A DNA stretch of 64,000 bases from positions 97,565,001 through 97,629,000 of the forward strand of contig CM074861.1 in assembly GCA_037501455.1 (NCBI GenBank), in the 5' to 3' direction. The position numbers and the translations under genes were made by a program. Below, one piece after another: positions 34,850 through 46,635 of the stretch. How positions within the stretch are numbered: position 1 is the stretch's first letter; the number at the start of each line of letters is the position of its first letter. Origin of the DNA: Lantana camara (taxonomy: Eukaryota > Streptophyta > Magnoliopsida > Lamiales > Verbenaceae). The notes under the pieces are model-generated. The model searched no databases. It was not told where the DNA came from and worked only from the letters and a program-made list of their open reading frames with translations.

Positions 34850-35865
34850 CCAATCCAATCGACCCGAACCCGGTTTTCAAAAAACCGGGTAATATGCCCC
34901 CTAGGCGTCGGCGTACTGGCGCCACCCGGCTTAACTTCTGGCCACCTCAAATCTCCCCGGAAAATGCTGTATGGGTAAAATCGTACTTTCACCTCTCCCC
35001 AAAACAGACAGTCAGCTTTCCCTTAATTTCGTCTCCACTCCCGATACTCATTGGCTGCAGATTCTCGTACGTTGCTGAATCCGACACCTGGTACTCTGTA
35101 TACGCAACAATCACACGGAAATACTCACAGTTGCTGCCTGTGTCTAATTCTATACATGCATGTTCGCGTGGGTGTCTGCTTGATCGGTTGATTTTGATTT
35201 TGGCATGATTTCGATGTCGCGGTGATGAGTTTCGGTAGATTAATCTGCGTTTTCCGTTGTTATTTCTTGATATTTCTTGATGTTTGATTTGATTTGATTA
35301 AATCTTGGTAATGATGGTCTCCGCCGTGCTGCAGTTTTTCTGGGTGCCGGGTTTCTTGGATTTGTTCTCGGTTCGGCGAGGAGATAGCAGCGATTTGTCT
35401 TTCATCAGGTATTTTGCGTGTTTGTTGACTTTTTGTGGTGGTATTTGGGGCGGGTTCGTTTCATTTGGCCCTTTGTTTATCTTTTGTGCCCTAAATTTTC
35501 CCGTTTTAAGGTTGTTAGATGCTCATTCCGTGTATGTGTGTGTGTGTGTGTTTGTTCTGTGTGTTGTTGATATCCTGTTGAAAAAGTGACTGCTGAAGAA
35601 GAAGAAAAAAGATCGATGCAGCGCTTGGTGAGGAGGGGTGTTTGTGCGAGAGTTTTCCTTGCTGGTTTTTATGTTACTCATGGATTGTTCTATTTAATCT
35701 ATATTAGGTGTTTATGAGATACTTTGAACTTTAGCCAATTATTTCTGTTCTTCTTTAGTTTATAGAACTTGATTGTGCTGTTCTCATTGACAGTTCTGGT
35801 TTCCAGGTTTTTACCAAACGGAGGAGGTAGTGAGCTTTTGTTGAGGGATTGTTGAGAACAAGATA
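34850..35865 (+). promoter_or_regulatory. putative promoter and leader of the SUVH gene
   Basis: No coding frame continuous with the SUVH protein. A GT-rich microsatellite lies at about 35537-35561. A plausible leader-intron acceptor (TTTCCAG before GTTTTTACC) is at about 35807, so the 5' UTR probably contains an intron. The transcription start was not located. Confidence 0.4.
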
Positions 35866-38800
35866 ATGGTTTCATTTTCGAACGGCAGCTTATCTGGTGA
35901 GGTCTCACACAAGCGGCCTCTGGAGAATGGTTTTATGCCTAAATTTAAACCAAGGAAAGTATCTGCAATCCGGGATTTCCCGCCTGGATGTGGCCCCAAT
36001 GCTGTGCCCATTAATTTGAAACTTCAAGAAAATGGTGTTGATGGAACTGGGAAGGGTCATCATGGGGCTAAAAATTCTGAAGGTACCAGTGCTGTGGTGG
36101 CTAATGGTGTTCAAAGTTCTGAAAAGGCTGATCTAGTGGAGTCTGAGGCAGTTGGAAAGTCTGCAGTGGCCAATAGAATTAAATCTGATGGTGTTGTGAC
36201 TGCTGAAATGCAAACTGTTGGGGGCTCTGGTGTCAAAAACTCTACTGTCGAGGTGGAGCGTCAACCCCATGAAGCAGTTAACAGTAGTTTGGCTGTAGAT
36301 ATGACTGAGTCACTGGTTGCATCAGTGGGAAAAGTCTTGGAAAATGCAAACGGAATACAGAAACTGATCAAGGAAACGCGACCACATGGAATCCAGTTTC
36401 CAAGCGAGATTGAGCGTCACGGACATGAAGCTATAGATAATCCTGTTGAAGTAGAGATATCTGAATCTCTGAATGCATTGGTGGGAAAAGTGACAACAAC
36501 GATTTTGGGTAGTTCCTCAAATAATGTAGAAGAGTTGGTAACAGAATCTGAACCCGTCAGAGTTGATACACAGAATGACAAGAAAAATGATTCTTCCAGT
36601 GAAGATACTGAGGCTAGAGATCAGAGGATGTTGAAACAGTTAAATGAGGTGGAAGTTTCAGCATTTGTTCCAAATCCAGCTGGTTTGGGGGAGGCAAAGC
36701 CCAAACTAAGTGCCGGTTCCATTAGGCCGAAGGATAAATACCGTGTGAGAAGAGTGTCTGCTGTTCGTGACTTCCCTCCAAACTGTGGGACCAATGTTCC
36801 TTTACCGATTGAAGCAGAAAAACAAATGGTTATATCTGAAAATGGTACTGAAAAAGTTGAAGGGGAATCAAATGCAACTCACTTGAGGAATGTTTCCGAG
36901 GGAAGTGAAGTAGGAGATATGGTGGCTGCTTCTCAAACAGAATGCTTGGAACAACTTGACAACATTCATGTTAAAAATGGAACAACCGAAATATTGGATG
37001 ATGCTTCTGGAAGAGGGCAGCTTGGGGAAGTGTTGGGAGCCACTGTGGAAGGTGGCCTTGTGGATTCTGAAAATTGTGATAGAAGCCAACAGCATAGCCA
37101 ATCTGAAAATATGGAAGCAAGACCAGCTGTTGATACCATTGTTGAGGATACTAGAGGATCAGTGGGGAAAGAGATTGTTGTTCGCACAGCAGAGACAGGT
37201 GATGAGGTAATGTCTCCGCATATTGGTCGAAGCATTGGAAATGAATTGCATAGGGAGATTGTGCATGGTCTGATGGCTACAGAACATTGTCCATGGAGGA
37301 AACCGAAGGCAACTTCGAATAACTCGGATTGTAGAACAAGTGGAGATAAAGGTTGGGTGCAGAAAGCGTCTCAGCAGCAAAAATCCAAAGCTGTTGTTGC
37401 TTCAGATATTGCTTTTAAAGTTGATTCTTCAGAAAGAACTCCTCCAAATGGAAGCTCTGATTCTTATGATGCAGATGAAAGCCCTTATCCATTAACCGCC
37501 ATACATGGTGAAGATCTTGGTTCCTATGAAGAATATGGGTCTGAAATCACACCTATTTCCATGATCAAGCTTGATGATACTGAGAATGAATCTGCTGAAC
37601 CTGTTGGGAAGGAGATTGTTGTTTATTCACAGGGTAAGAGTGATGAAATGAGGCCTGCGCCAGGTGTGTTCAGCTCGGGTGATGAAGAGGATAGAGAGGT
37701 TGTGCATGGTTTGATGGCTGCACCTAATTGTTCATCGAGCAAAGGGAACAACACAGTTTTATCTGTTACCCGAAAAAGTGGAGAGAAAAAGAAGAAAAAA
37801 TATTCGTCTTGGCGACAGAATGCCAAGGCTGTTGCTAAGAAAAGCATTCCTCATCCTAAAGTAAATTCTTCAGGATCGCCATCTAAGAAGAGGCAGAAGA
37901 AAGTTTCTACTTTTCATGATCACGATGGAGATATCCCTACAAATCCTCCTTCCACCCAAGGACTAAAAGAGCTTGAAGTTAGACTGCCTCCTTCCATTCC
38001 TAATCCTAAAGTAAACTCTTCAAGATTGCCATCTAAGAAGAGGCGGAAGAAAATTTCTGTTATTCATGACGGCAAAGGGGATATCCCTACAAATTCTCCT
38101 TCCAGCCATGGACTGCAAGAGCTTGAAGTTAGCCTGCCTCCTTTTGGTCCCAAGAGCTCAGATAATGGCGATGCCCGTCACAAAGTCCGAGAAACCCTTC
38201 GTTTATTTAATGCTCTTTGCAGAAAGCTCTTGCAAAAAGAAGAATCAAACTCAAGGCGAGAGGATGAACCAAAATCAAGTCAGTCCAAGCTCAAGCCAAA
38301 TAGGATCGATCTTCTTGCAGCAAAGGCTATCAAAGATCAGGGAAAAGAAGTCAACACCACATCAGAGTTCATTATAGGGCAAGTTCCTGGAGTTGAAGTG
38401 GGAGATGAGTTTCAATACAGAGTAGAGCTTGCTGTTGTTGGTATTCACCGCCTATACCAAGGTGGTATAGATGGGGTGAAATATAATGGAAAGAAGGTTG
38501 CGGTGAGTATTGTTGCTTCTGGTGGTTATGATGATGATACAGAGAATGCCGATGTCTTGTATTACTCTGGGGCAGGTGGAACTGGTAAGGATAAGGAACC
38601 AGAAGATCAAAAACTCGAACGAGGGAATTTAGCTCTATATAATAGCATATCAGAGCAGACTCCTGTTCGTGTGGTTCGGGGTTGGAAGGAGACAAGAACT
38701 CTAGATCCCCTTGACCGAAAACCTAAGATAGTGATGACATATATTTATGATGGCCTATACACTGTCAAGGGTTGTGAGACCAAAACTGGGGCCAACGGTA

Positions 38801-39729
38801 AAAAGGTTTTCATGTTTGAGTTGAGGAGGAACCCTGGTCAGCCCGAGCTTGCTTGGAAAGAATTGAAGAGAACAAGTTTGTCCAAATTCCGACCCGGTAT
38901 GTGTGTCGCAGATATTTCTTACGGAAAAGAACAGTTTGCTATTTGTGCCGTGAACACACTAAATGATGAGAAACCACCTCATTTCAACTATGTGTCGAAA
39001 ATGAAGTATCCCAATTGGTTCAATCCGGTCCCTCCACCTGGCTGTGACTGTACAAGCCGATGCTCCGACTCAAAGAAATGCAAATGTGCAGTGAAAAACG
39101 GGGGTGAAATCCCTTACAACCATAATGGAGCTATTGTTGAAACAAAACCACTCGTATATGAATGTGGGCCCCATTGTAAGTGCCCCCCTTCTTGCTATAA
39201 CAGGGTAACCCAACGTGGCATCAGATTCAAGCTCGAGATTTTCAAGACTGAGTCGAGAGGGTGGGGCGTGCGGGCCCTCACTTCTATACCTTCTGGAAGC
39301 TTCATATGCGAGTATGCAGGAGAGCTTCTAGAAGACAAAGAAGCTGAAGAGAAAATTGGCAACGATGAATATCTCTTTGATATTGGTACGAACTATAGTG
39401 ACTGTTATGTGAAGCCTGAAGATCAAGCCGTTTCAGCAGAACTTATGGAAGAAGGTGGATACACGATCGATGCTGCTCAGTTTGGAAATGTCGGGAGGTT
39501 TATTAATCATAGCTGTGCCCCGAATCTTTATGCCCAGAACGTGATTTACGATCATGATGACAAGAAAATGCCACATGTGATGCTTTTTGCTGTGGAGAAT
39601 ATCCCTCCCTTGCAGGAGCTGACGTATCACTATAACTACTCTGTTGATCAGATTTACGATTCTGATGGTAACGTTAAGGTTAAGAAATGTTATTGTGGTA
39701 CTGCAGAATGTACTGGCAGGATGTACTGA
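35866..39729 (+). CDS. SUVH5/6-type histone H3 lysine-9 methyltransferase
   Basis: An intronless frame of 1287 aa; intronless coding is usual in SUVH genes. The long N-terminal region carries two copies of a VSA(I/V)RDFPP(G/N)CG motif (near 32 and 298), two HGLMA segments (near 467 and 615) and two PKVNSS..PSKK basic segments. The YDG/SRA domain (about 835-985; GQVPGVEVGDEF, YSGAGGTGKDKEPEDQKLERGN) binds methylated DNA. Next come the pre-SET Cys cluster (GCDCTSRCSDSKKCKC, ECGPHCKCPPSCYNR; about 1050-1110), SET (about 1120-1260; SRGWGVR, GRFINHSCAPNL near 1213, YHYNY) and post-SET CYCGTAECTGRMY. The family writes H3K9me2 in heterochromatin and works with CMT-type DNA methylation (family knowledge). 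All residues expected for catalysis are present. The VSAIRDFPPGCG motif and the length favour SUVH5/6 over SUVH1/3/4. Confidence 0.95.
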   Translation: MVSFSNGSLSGEVSHKRPLENGFMPKFKPRKVSAIRDFPPGCGPNAVPINLKLQENGVDGTGKGHHGAKNSEGTSAVVANGVQSSEKADLVESEAVGKSAVANRIKSDGVVTAEMQTVGGSGVKNSTVEVERQPHEAVNSSLAVDMTESLVASVGKVLENANGIQKLIKETRPHGIQFPSEIERHGHEAIDNPVEVEISESLNALVGKVTTTILGSSSNNVEELVTESEPVRVDTQNDKKNDSSSEDTEARDQRMLKQLNEVEVSAFVPNPAGLGEAKPKLSAGSIRPKDKYRVRRVSAVRDFPPNCGTNVPLPIEAEKQMVISENGTEKVEGESNATHLRNVSEGSEVGDMVAASQTECLEQLDNIHVKNGTTEILDDASGRGQLGEVLGATVEGGLVDSENCDRSQQHSQSENMEARPAVDTIVEDTRGSVGKEIVVRTAETGDEVMSPHIGRSIGNELHREIVHGLMATEHCPWRKPKATSNNSDCRTSGDKGWVQKASQQQKSKAVVASDIAFKVDSSERTPPNGSSDSYDADESPYPLTAIHGEDLGSYEEYGSEITPISMIKLDDTENESAEPVGKEIVVYSQGKSDEMRPAPGVFSSGDEEDREVVHGLMAAPNCSSSKGNNTVLSVTRKSGEKKKKKYSSWRQNAKAVAKKSIPHPKVNSSGSPSKKRQKKVSTFHDHDGDIPTNPPSTQGLKELEVRLPPSIPNPKVNSSRLPSKKRRKKISVIHDGKGDIPTNSPSSHGLQELEVSLPPFGPKSSDNGDARHKVRETLRLFNALCRKLLQKEESNSRREDEPKSSQSKLKPNRIDLLAAKAIKDQGKEVNTTSEFIIGQVPGVEVGDEFQYRVELAVVGIHRLYQGGIDGVKYNGKKVAVSIVASGGYDDDTENADVLYYSGAGGTGKDKEPEDQKLERGNLALYNSISEQTPVRVVRGWKETRTLDPLDRKPKIVMTYIYDGLYTVKGCETKTGANGKKVFMFELRRNPGQPELAWKELKRTSLSKFRPGMCVADISYGKEQFAICAVNTLNDEKPPHFNYVSKMKYPNWFNPVPPPGCDCTSRCSDSKKCKCAVKNGGEIPYNHNGAIVETKPLVYECGPHCKCPPSCYNRVTQRGIRFKLEIFKTESRGWGVRALTSIPSGSFICEYAGELLEDKEAEEKIGNDEYLFDIGTNYSDCYVKPEDQAVSAELMEEGGYTIDAAQFGNVGRFINHSCAPNLYAQNVIYDHDDKKMPHVMLFAVENIPPLQELTYHYNYSVDQIYDSDGNVKVKKCYCGTAECTGRMY

Positions 39730-41272
39730 ACTTTTGGAAATGTTGTATGGTTTTTTAGTTGGTGTATCGGCTCTCCGGTTTAGTTGCTTCTAAAGGCAGT
39801 TCGGGCTCTGTTTGAAGTTTAAATCTTGCTTCATATTTTGAGTTATGGATGAGTTATGGAGAGAAGTTGCAATCTTTCGAAAGTGCAGCAATGGTCTGAA
39901 AGTATCAAATCAACCCAATGTTATTCGGGGTGTATGTATATATAATATATTCGGTTTGATGACAGATATGAGTACTCTTGTGGGAAGGAAGAGGCCAGAG
40001 GAAGATGGTTTAATGTTTATATTTGGAAATTAAATGTTTCTGTAACGTTACAGTTTGATATATTGATGTGGCAAGATTCATATGTTAATTTTAAGGCAGT
40101 GATCTCCTGATTTAGGGGAGGAAAATAACTAGATATAAATGTTTATGCATAAGAACGCAATTGGGATTAAGTTGGGTGATCGTGACATCTCAATTTTAGG
40201 GCTTATAAAGCAAAAACTTAAGAAAAATGAGTTTCCAAGTTAAGCAAGCAGCCTCCTTTACTTACATACATTTTAAGCCAACCTTAGAGGCCAAGTGAAC
40301 ATTTTGCTTAGAGCATATGGCAATACAACATCACTCGTCACCATTGCAATCTTTGTAAAAGAATGCACATCCTAATGGAAATTCTCTTAAATGTACCCTT
40401 TTTGGGTCCCCATTTGTGGACCCAAAATTTGAGGTCAATGATGCACGGATACAAATATGGCGACACGGTGTATTTTGAGGTCTATGATGCACGGATACAA
40501 ACATGGCGATACGGATTTTTAAAAGTGTTCATGCATTAGAGGTTGAGATGATACTACATTTAGTATGTTAAATGTTGCTCTTTTTTTATTAGATGTATTG
40601 AAGATGTGAAACAATCTTGATCCATTGGTGCACATGTTGAAGAACTTCCCCTTCCATATGAAGAGCTTCTTTCACTAAAGAATTTGGCTCAAATAATGCC
40701 TTCGGAATGTGCACAAGGTAGAAGAAGATGGAAACATGACCTTCCAAAACTTACACATAGCAAAGCTAACACATACACATACACATCACATGTACAAAGA
40801 AGATGGCAACTCGAGATCATATCGATTAGAATCAAAGAATTTCATCGAAACCAACAAGAACGAGATGAATATATTCGTAAGCGCCATTTATATTGATTCA
40901 AAAATTTTAGTAAAAGTGTTTGAGAATCAAACATAGGTGATAAAATTGGGGAGCCACTTAAAAGGGCTACTACCCTTCTAAAACATCACCAAAATTAGGC
41001 TCTTTTTTCTTTTTTTTTTTCCTTCTTTTTTGTTATCCTATATAGAAGTACATGACTGACTCAGAAAACCAGCTATGTTCCATATACTATTACACACTAT
41101 TACCATGAGAGACGAAACGCTATCAGCATAAGGCACAACTGTCCGCTCGAACGATCATCCAAAAGGCTGCAAAACACATACATAAACAGCTCTGAGTAAG
41201 TGGACGATCACCGAAGGTCCATCTGCACCCTCAGTTTCATCAATCATGATCATAGTGCGAGATGACTCGGCC
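39730..41272. other. 3' flanks between convergent SUVH and FLZ genes
   Basis: Contains the SUVH 3' UTR (probably to about 40060), a roughly 47 bp direct duplication at 40428-40514, a T-rich run at about 41003-41030 and the FLZ 3' UTR. No coding frame is credible. Confidence 0.5.
40428..40514. repeat. tandem duplication, period 47 bp
   Basis: The segment TTGAGGTC(A/T)ATGATGCACGG plus 'atacaaa.atggcga.acgg' occurs at 40428-40467 and 40475-40514 with a few substitutions. Confidence 0.7.
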
Positions 41273-42542
41273 CTATGTAGTTGCTATGAACAAGCTGCTG
41301 TTATAAATTTCTTTGCAGCTGTTGGAAATTTCAGAAGGATTGTTATTGTCGGTTTTCTCCATCTCTTCATCAATCTCAATCTCACGAGACCTGCAACTAT
41401 AACTGCAAAACGCTTTCTCACCTCTGCATGACAAAGAAACAAGAACATATACACATTACACATATGCCAAAGAATTATAAAAAATGAGAAATAAAAAGAT
41501 TTAAATAGAAAAACCAAAAAGAGGCTAACCTATACATGAAAATATCTTCACCATCCAATTTCTTGTTGCAAGAGTAACAAAACTTCAAGAAATCATCGCA
41601 AGGATAGGAAGCAAGAACGTCGTTATCAACACCCTCACTGCACTTCTTCAAAAGGTTGCCTACTTTCTTTTCATCATCGTGACATTCTAAAATGCAGTCA
41701 CCAAGAATATGAGTAACTTTCGGGTTCGGGCCATGAGTTGTAACACAAGTATAATCCTCCAAAAGCCCAAGCTCACTTGCTGTAATAGAACTGTATGAAG
41801 TACCCAACTTAAGGCCTTCTCCAACAAATGTCGACCCTGAGGGCACTTTCATCATTTTATCCTCAAGAACCAAGTTTCCTGAGCCAAGCCTTGACTTACG
41901 GTTCCCAAAATTGATCAAGTGGGACCCAGACCTTCCCGAATCCAAAGAGCAAGCACGAAGATTTTCATGCAACTTGGGTTCCAAAGTGCCCTCTCCAATC
42001 TCAAAGACAACATCAGAATTACCCTTTTGGATATTAACTGTCTTATTGTTACTAGGAAAAACAGCAACATTCTTAGGAAGTGACTTAGGTGTTGCCTCTA
42101 TAGAACTAACATGGCTACAAAAATTAGGACTTCTAACACTCATTTGTCTTCCAAAAAGAATATTTTTATTATCAGACGAACGGGTAACTTTCCCTGGTTG
42201 TTTAGTTTCGTTTTCAAGAGAATCTATAATGCTTAGGCCTACTTTGCTGCAACCCCAACTCTTGGGACATCCTTCATTCTGCGATTTGGGACATCTAAAG
42301 GGATTGCCAAAATTCGAAAAAATTCTAAAATCTAAAGGGGAGGTGGGACTTCTAACTGAATCAGAATCCGAGCTTCTGGGATTGAATCCCACAAATAAGC
42401 CAGTTACTTTTAGAAAGGAGTTATCTTTATGCTTCTGAGGCATAATATCAGAGTGAAAATAGGCCTCTGATATATCATCAGGCTTCAAGTTATTCATCCG
42501 TTGATCTTTCGGGTGCGATGATCGGGTCCTCTTCCTCAGCAT
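41273..42542 (-). CDS. FCS-like zinc finger (FLZ, DUF581) protein, two exons
   Basis: Exon 1 is 42542-41530 and exon 2 is 41423-41273. The intron has GT..AG borders and splits an AGA codon, giving 387 aa. The FLZ finger spans the junction: FLKFCYSCNKKLDGEDIFMY in exon 1, then RGEKAFCSYSCRSREIEIDE in exon 2 (about residues 322-365), completing the four Cys ligands. The N-terminal 320 residues are low-complexity and Ser/Asn-rich with no other domain; VTGLFVGFNPRSSDSDSVRSPTSPLDFRI-type segments are typical of longer FLZ proteins. FLZ proteins bind SnRK1 subunits and act as scaffolds in energy and stress signalling (family knowledge). A leader intron of about 950 bp (about 42588-43538) precedes the start. 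Transcription converges on SUVH. Confidence 0.9.
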
Positions 42543-43740
42543 TGTCGGAAAATCAAAACTTTGAGATAATTCCGAGAATACCTACTGCCTGTATCAAGAT
42601 TCAAAGAATCAGTCACAAATTAGTGTTGGATGAAGACAAATGTACAGCAGGAAGTTTCAAACACAACAAAAATACATAATCCACCAGATATAGAAAAGGA
42701 AAACATGGAATTAATAAAAGTAGGAAACAAATAAGCAAGAAATTGTACCCATTTTCTCAACCAATTTTTATGCAGAAAAGAAAACCCATATTTAAAAATT
42801 AATAATTAATGTTGCCGATGGTATAATACTCGCACAAAATAATGAAACAAGATTAAGAACGCCTTTTCAAAAGAAAATATTTTTTCCTTTAACAAAAAAA
42901 AAAAAAAGAAAGCCCGCTGCCCATTTAGAGATCTTGAAGAATCAACGAACAATGCAGTGGATTAAAAATTGCAAAAAAAAAAAAAAGATATCAAAAATGG
43001 AAAAGACAGAGAAATTAATGAGAAATAATCCAGAAAAACTGAGAGGGTCAACTTTACACTCAAATACAGTAATGAAGAGTGAAAAAAAAGGAAAGAAACC
43101 AAATGCTCATACGAAGAATTCTGGAGTTAGAGTAAGAGAGTTAACTTATTTAAACATGCCAATAATTAATCCCAAATCTAGAACTCCAGAAACACCTGAT
43201 CAATATTCTTGAAAACAATACAAATTCTTTTAAAAAAAAGTAAAGGAGCCCCAGATAAACCCCACCTGAATCCCTGTTGCTGCCCAATTATTACAATCAA
43301 TTTATTCAAAAACCACACTCAGAGAAGCATCATTCAACCCATGAACTCGCCCTAAAAGCAATGACCCAGATGAAAACAATGAATCATCATCAACAAAGAT
43401 TGGAACTTTCCAGAAAATCTGGGCTTCCAGAACCAAGAACAATCAAGATTCAACAAACCCACAAAAAATACAGTAAATTTGTTTAACATATCCTAAAATG
43501 TTGCAGAAAAAACACACAATAAGGGCGAAAAACCCACCTAGTTCTCTCCTCCAGAACCTCGATAGAAAATGGGTTTTTGAGTGAGATGAAGGAAAAAACC
43601 AAATGCGATGAAATGGAAATGGAGACCACTCTTCTGTCTTTATCTTGTGTATGTGTGTGTGAACCTTGTGTAGTACTGCACTGTACACTCTCTCCTCCCT
43701 CTCTCTCTCTCTCTCTCTCTCGCATCAAAATCAGAGACTG
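42543..43740 (-). promoter_or_regulatory. FLZ 5' leader with intron and proximal promoter
   Basis: On the minus strand GAGAACTAG|GTGGGT near 43539 is a plausible donor, and TGATACAG|GCAGTAGG near 42588 a plausible acceptor. That makes a long 5' UTR intron containing poly-A runs. A (CT)n/(GA)n microsatellite at 43687-43722 lies just upstream; such tracts are common near plant transcription starts. Confidence 0.45.
43687..43722. repeat. (CT)n microsatellite
   Basis: An almost uninterrupted CT run (GA on the FLZ coding strand), close to the inferred FLZ transcription start. Confidence 0.85.
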
Positions 43741-44452
43741 AGCTTCACAAATACTCTTCCTTTCTCTCTCTTTTCCATTTATTTTCTCCCTCCCATGTCG
43801 TATTTACACATGGCAGTGGGATTCCGTATACATACGCTTGCATTTATACGCTGCTCTGCGTGTGTGTTTGCAGAGATGGAATACAAGTATACATTTAAAC
43901 TATGTACCCAACTCTATTTCTGCACCATATTCATTTTTATTATATTTCTCTTACTTTCTCATGAAGGAAATTTGAAGGATGAAGCTAAGATTATGTGAGT
44001 ATTTATTTTATTGGTTAGTGAATAGTTAGAAAAAAATTCACAAATTTAGATTAGCTGAAAATCACATTAATTCTTCTCTTCGAAATGTTAAATTTGATTC
44101 GATCGGAATATATTGATAAATAAATTCGACATAAAATTCAGTAATTTTCTCGGGTGATTACGAGAATATATAGCCTTTGTAAATGAGATTTTGTTAAAAA
44201 AATTTATTTCAGTATATTAAGGTTAGTCGTAAGGAACTATTTACTTATTTATAATTTTCGACGCATATAAAGTATGTGGTATATGTTATTTCAGTATATA
44301 AAATCTAATACACGTCACATTAAAATACATCACGGTTGCACTAATTTGAATTAAATAAATATAAAATACAAAATTTAATTATTACATTACTAATTTTTAA
44401 TAATCATGTATATATATATATATATATAAATTACAATTTTAATATACGCACA
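43741..44452. other. AT-rich intergenic DNA, no gene recognised
   Basis: Includes an (AT)n run at about 44408-44428. No credible coding frame. Confidence 0.45.
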
Positions 44453-44668
44453 CAGTGGCGGAGTCCGAAATTTCTTTTAGTGGGACCGATCAAAGTATAA
44501 TATTAAAATCAAAATAACAAATGACTCTTATTAGTATTAATTTTAATTTTGATGATTGGATTAATAATATAAAATTATATAAAATTACATACATATATCA
44601 TATATCTATATAATAATAAAAATTGAGGGATCAATTCTATCCCTCATTTCTCGGTGGTTCCGCCACTA
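44453..44668. mobile_element. short hAT-like MITE (216 bp)
   Basis: CAGTGGCGGAGTCCG at the left and, inverted, TAGTGGCGGAACCACC at the right. CAGTGGCGGA-type ends are typical of plant hAT MITEs. The flanking octamers ACGCACAC and ACGTACCC match at 6 of 8 positions, so the duplication is at best degenerate. Confidence 0.5.
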
Positions 44669-44816
44669 ACGTACCCGTGTAAGTATACATACATGCGGAT
44701 CCATCCATACATGTACATGATTGTTGTTATAATTAATATTATTTTTATTTTTATTGGTGAACTGAAATAAAAAAATAAAAGAATATTCACAACTAAAGCA
44801 CTTTATATATATATAA

Positions 44817-46635
44817 GGAGAATTACATACGGGTCCCTAAGGTTTGGTCTAGTTACACAGTAGTCCACGTATCTTTGGATTTTACATACAGGTCCCTAAG
44901 ATTTGATTCCGTTAGAGGTTCATAGGTTCCGTTAGAATTTTGCCCAAAATGACCAGAATGCCCCCAACCCCTAAGGACTGGATTGTAATTAGGTCAAACC
45001 TCAGGGACCCGTATGTAATTATATTTAAATTATATTAAAAAATTAATATATATAATTACTATTTTTTATTCTTGTTTGTTATAATATATATCTTTTAGTT
45101 TTGAAAATTTTAACTCGTTTCGCAATGATTTAGTAAATACTAATCTTGCTAATATTATATAAATATTTTCAATTAATCATTAAATATAAATTATTATTAA
45201 TTTTAATATATATAAATATTGTTAATTATTACAGAAACACTTCAACTAATCATTAAATGCTCATCTTATTAATATTATCTCTACGATTATTTATTAAATA
45301 CTAATAATACTAATATTATATTTTTACCAAAAAAAAAATACTAATATTATATAAATACTTTTAATTAATTTAAATATAAATTATTTTCAAAATGCATACA
45401 CATACAATCAGAAATCACAAGTTCTAAAATTTAAAATATTTAAAGTTAATACTTTTAATTAATACTAATATTGTTTATTAATTACAAAATACAGATTAAT
45501 TTATATAAAATATGCATAATTACATATATATTTAATTATAAATACTAATTTTTTAATATAATTTAAACATAATTACATACGGATCCCTGAAGTTTGGCCT
45601 AATTACAATCAAGTCCTTGGGGACATTTTGGTCAAAATTCTAACGGAACCCTAACGACCGTTATGGACTTCTAATGGAATCAAAATCTTAGGGATTGGTA
45701 TGTAAAATCCAAAGATACGTGGATCGCTGTGTAATTAGTCCAAAACTTAGGGACCCTGATGGTGCAGAAACTTGTGAAGGATTTAGACACCAATCACTTT
45801 AGAATTTGTATGTAGGAGGGAAGACCATCACAGGCGTAGGAGCCTCAGGAACTGGGTTTCCAATGAGCGTGGGTTCTTCCAGCTAGGATAACACCAAGAA
45901 ATCGTGCAGCAAAGGTGCAGAAAATGGTGGAGTATATGAGACTTTTGAGAAGATGAAGATGCAGAGGAAAGATGATGCCCAGTTCGGTTGTGTGGTATTT
46001 AGTGAAGAAGATGACTTGGGGCAGAATGCATGTGTTCTCCCCTTATTTATATGTTAGGGGCGAGGGTAAATGGGTAAATTGACCGTGTGGTCCCAAACCT
46101 GTGTTGCCCTAACACGTGGCAGCCTGTGAGGGTGTGAGAGTGACGTTTCTGCAAAGGAGGCGGCGTGTCAGGTACAATGGTGCGCACTACCTTTGTGTCA
46201 GAGGTTGTTGGCGAGGGTCGCGCGGGATGATGGACCAAAACCCGCTTGTGAAGGCTAGGATCCGTCGCATGAGAAGTAGGGTCACTCCCGAGCGTTGGTG
46301 ACGCTCGAACAATCCACAGATGGACTCCCCATGATAGATGACCCTTGAGCGCCAAAATCCCGAGCGTCATTAATGGGGCCCCCCATGTGGGTGCTTCCCT
46401 GAGAAGGGTAACCCTGAGGGCCGAGATGCGAGCGTCAAACTCGTCGGTTCTGGCCCTTTACCTGAATTGTCGTCCGAGGCTTGACGGTTTATATTAGCTG
46501 GCAAATGAGTGGGCTGGGAAGGCTCACGAGCCCATCAATGCGAGCGTCTTGGCCTTAGCCAGCGATGTGCTGACACGTGGACGGCTCTGATTCGAGCGTG
46601 ATTTTAGGTCTCATCAGACCCGTATGTAATTCTCC
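44817..46635. mobile_element. Mutator-like/foldback element 2, host of a solo LTR
   Basis: GGAGAATTACATACGGGTCCCTAAG-type sequence at the left is inverted at the right end. The inverted similarity runs for about 210 bp (44817-45030 against 45570-45756 plus 46617-46635) around an AT-rich centre. The flanks share CTTTATATATATATA, which could be the target duplication but is low-complexity. No transposase is present. The right TIR is interrupted by the solo LTR at 45757-46616. Confidence 0.65.
45757..46616. mobile_element. solo LTR, family 'TGATGG' copy 2 (860 bp)
   Basis: It starts TGATGGTGCAGAAAC and ends AGGTCTCATCA, with a 5 bp duplication GACCC at 45752-45756 and 46617-46621. Excision restores the GGGACCCGTATGTAATT terminal repeat of the host element. 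The TATA-like CTTATTTATATG is at 46043-46054. It is the same family as 320-1133 but clearly diverged from it. Confidence 0.75.

Noticed and set aside
46116..46370. Short frames on both strands within 45757-46616
   Set aside because: They fall inside the solo LTR, with no recognisable product.
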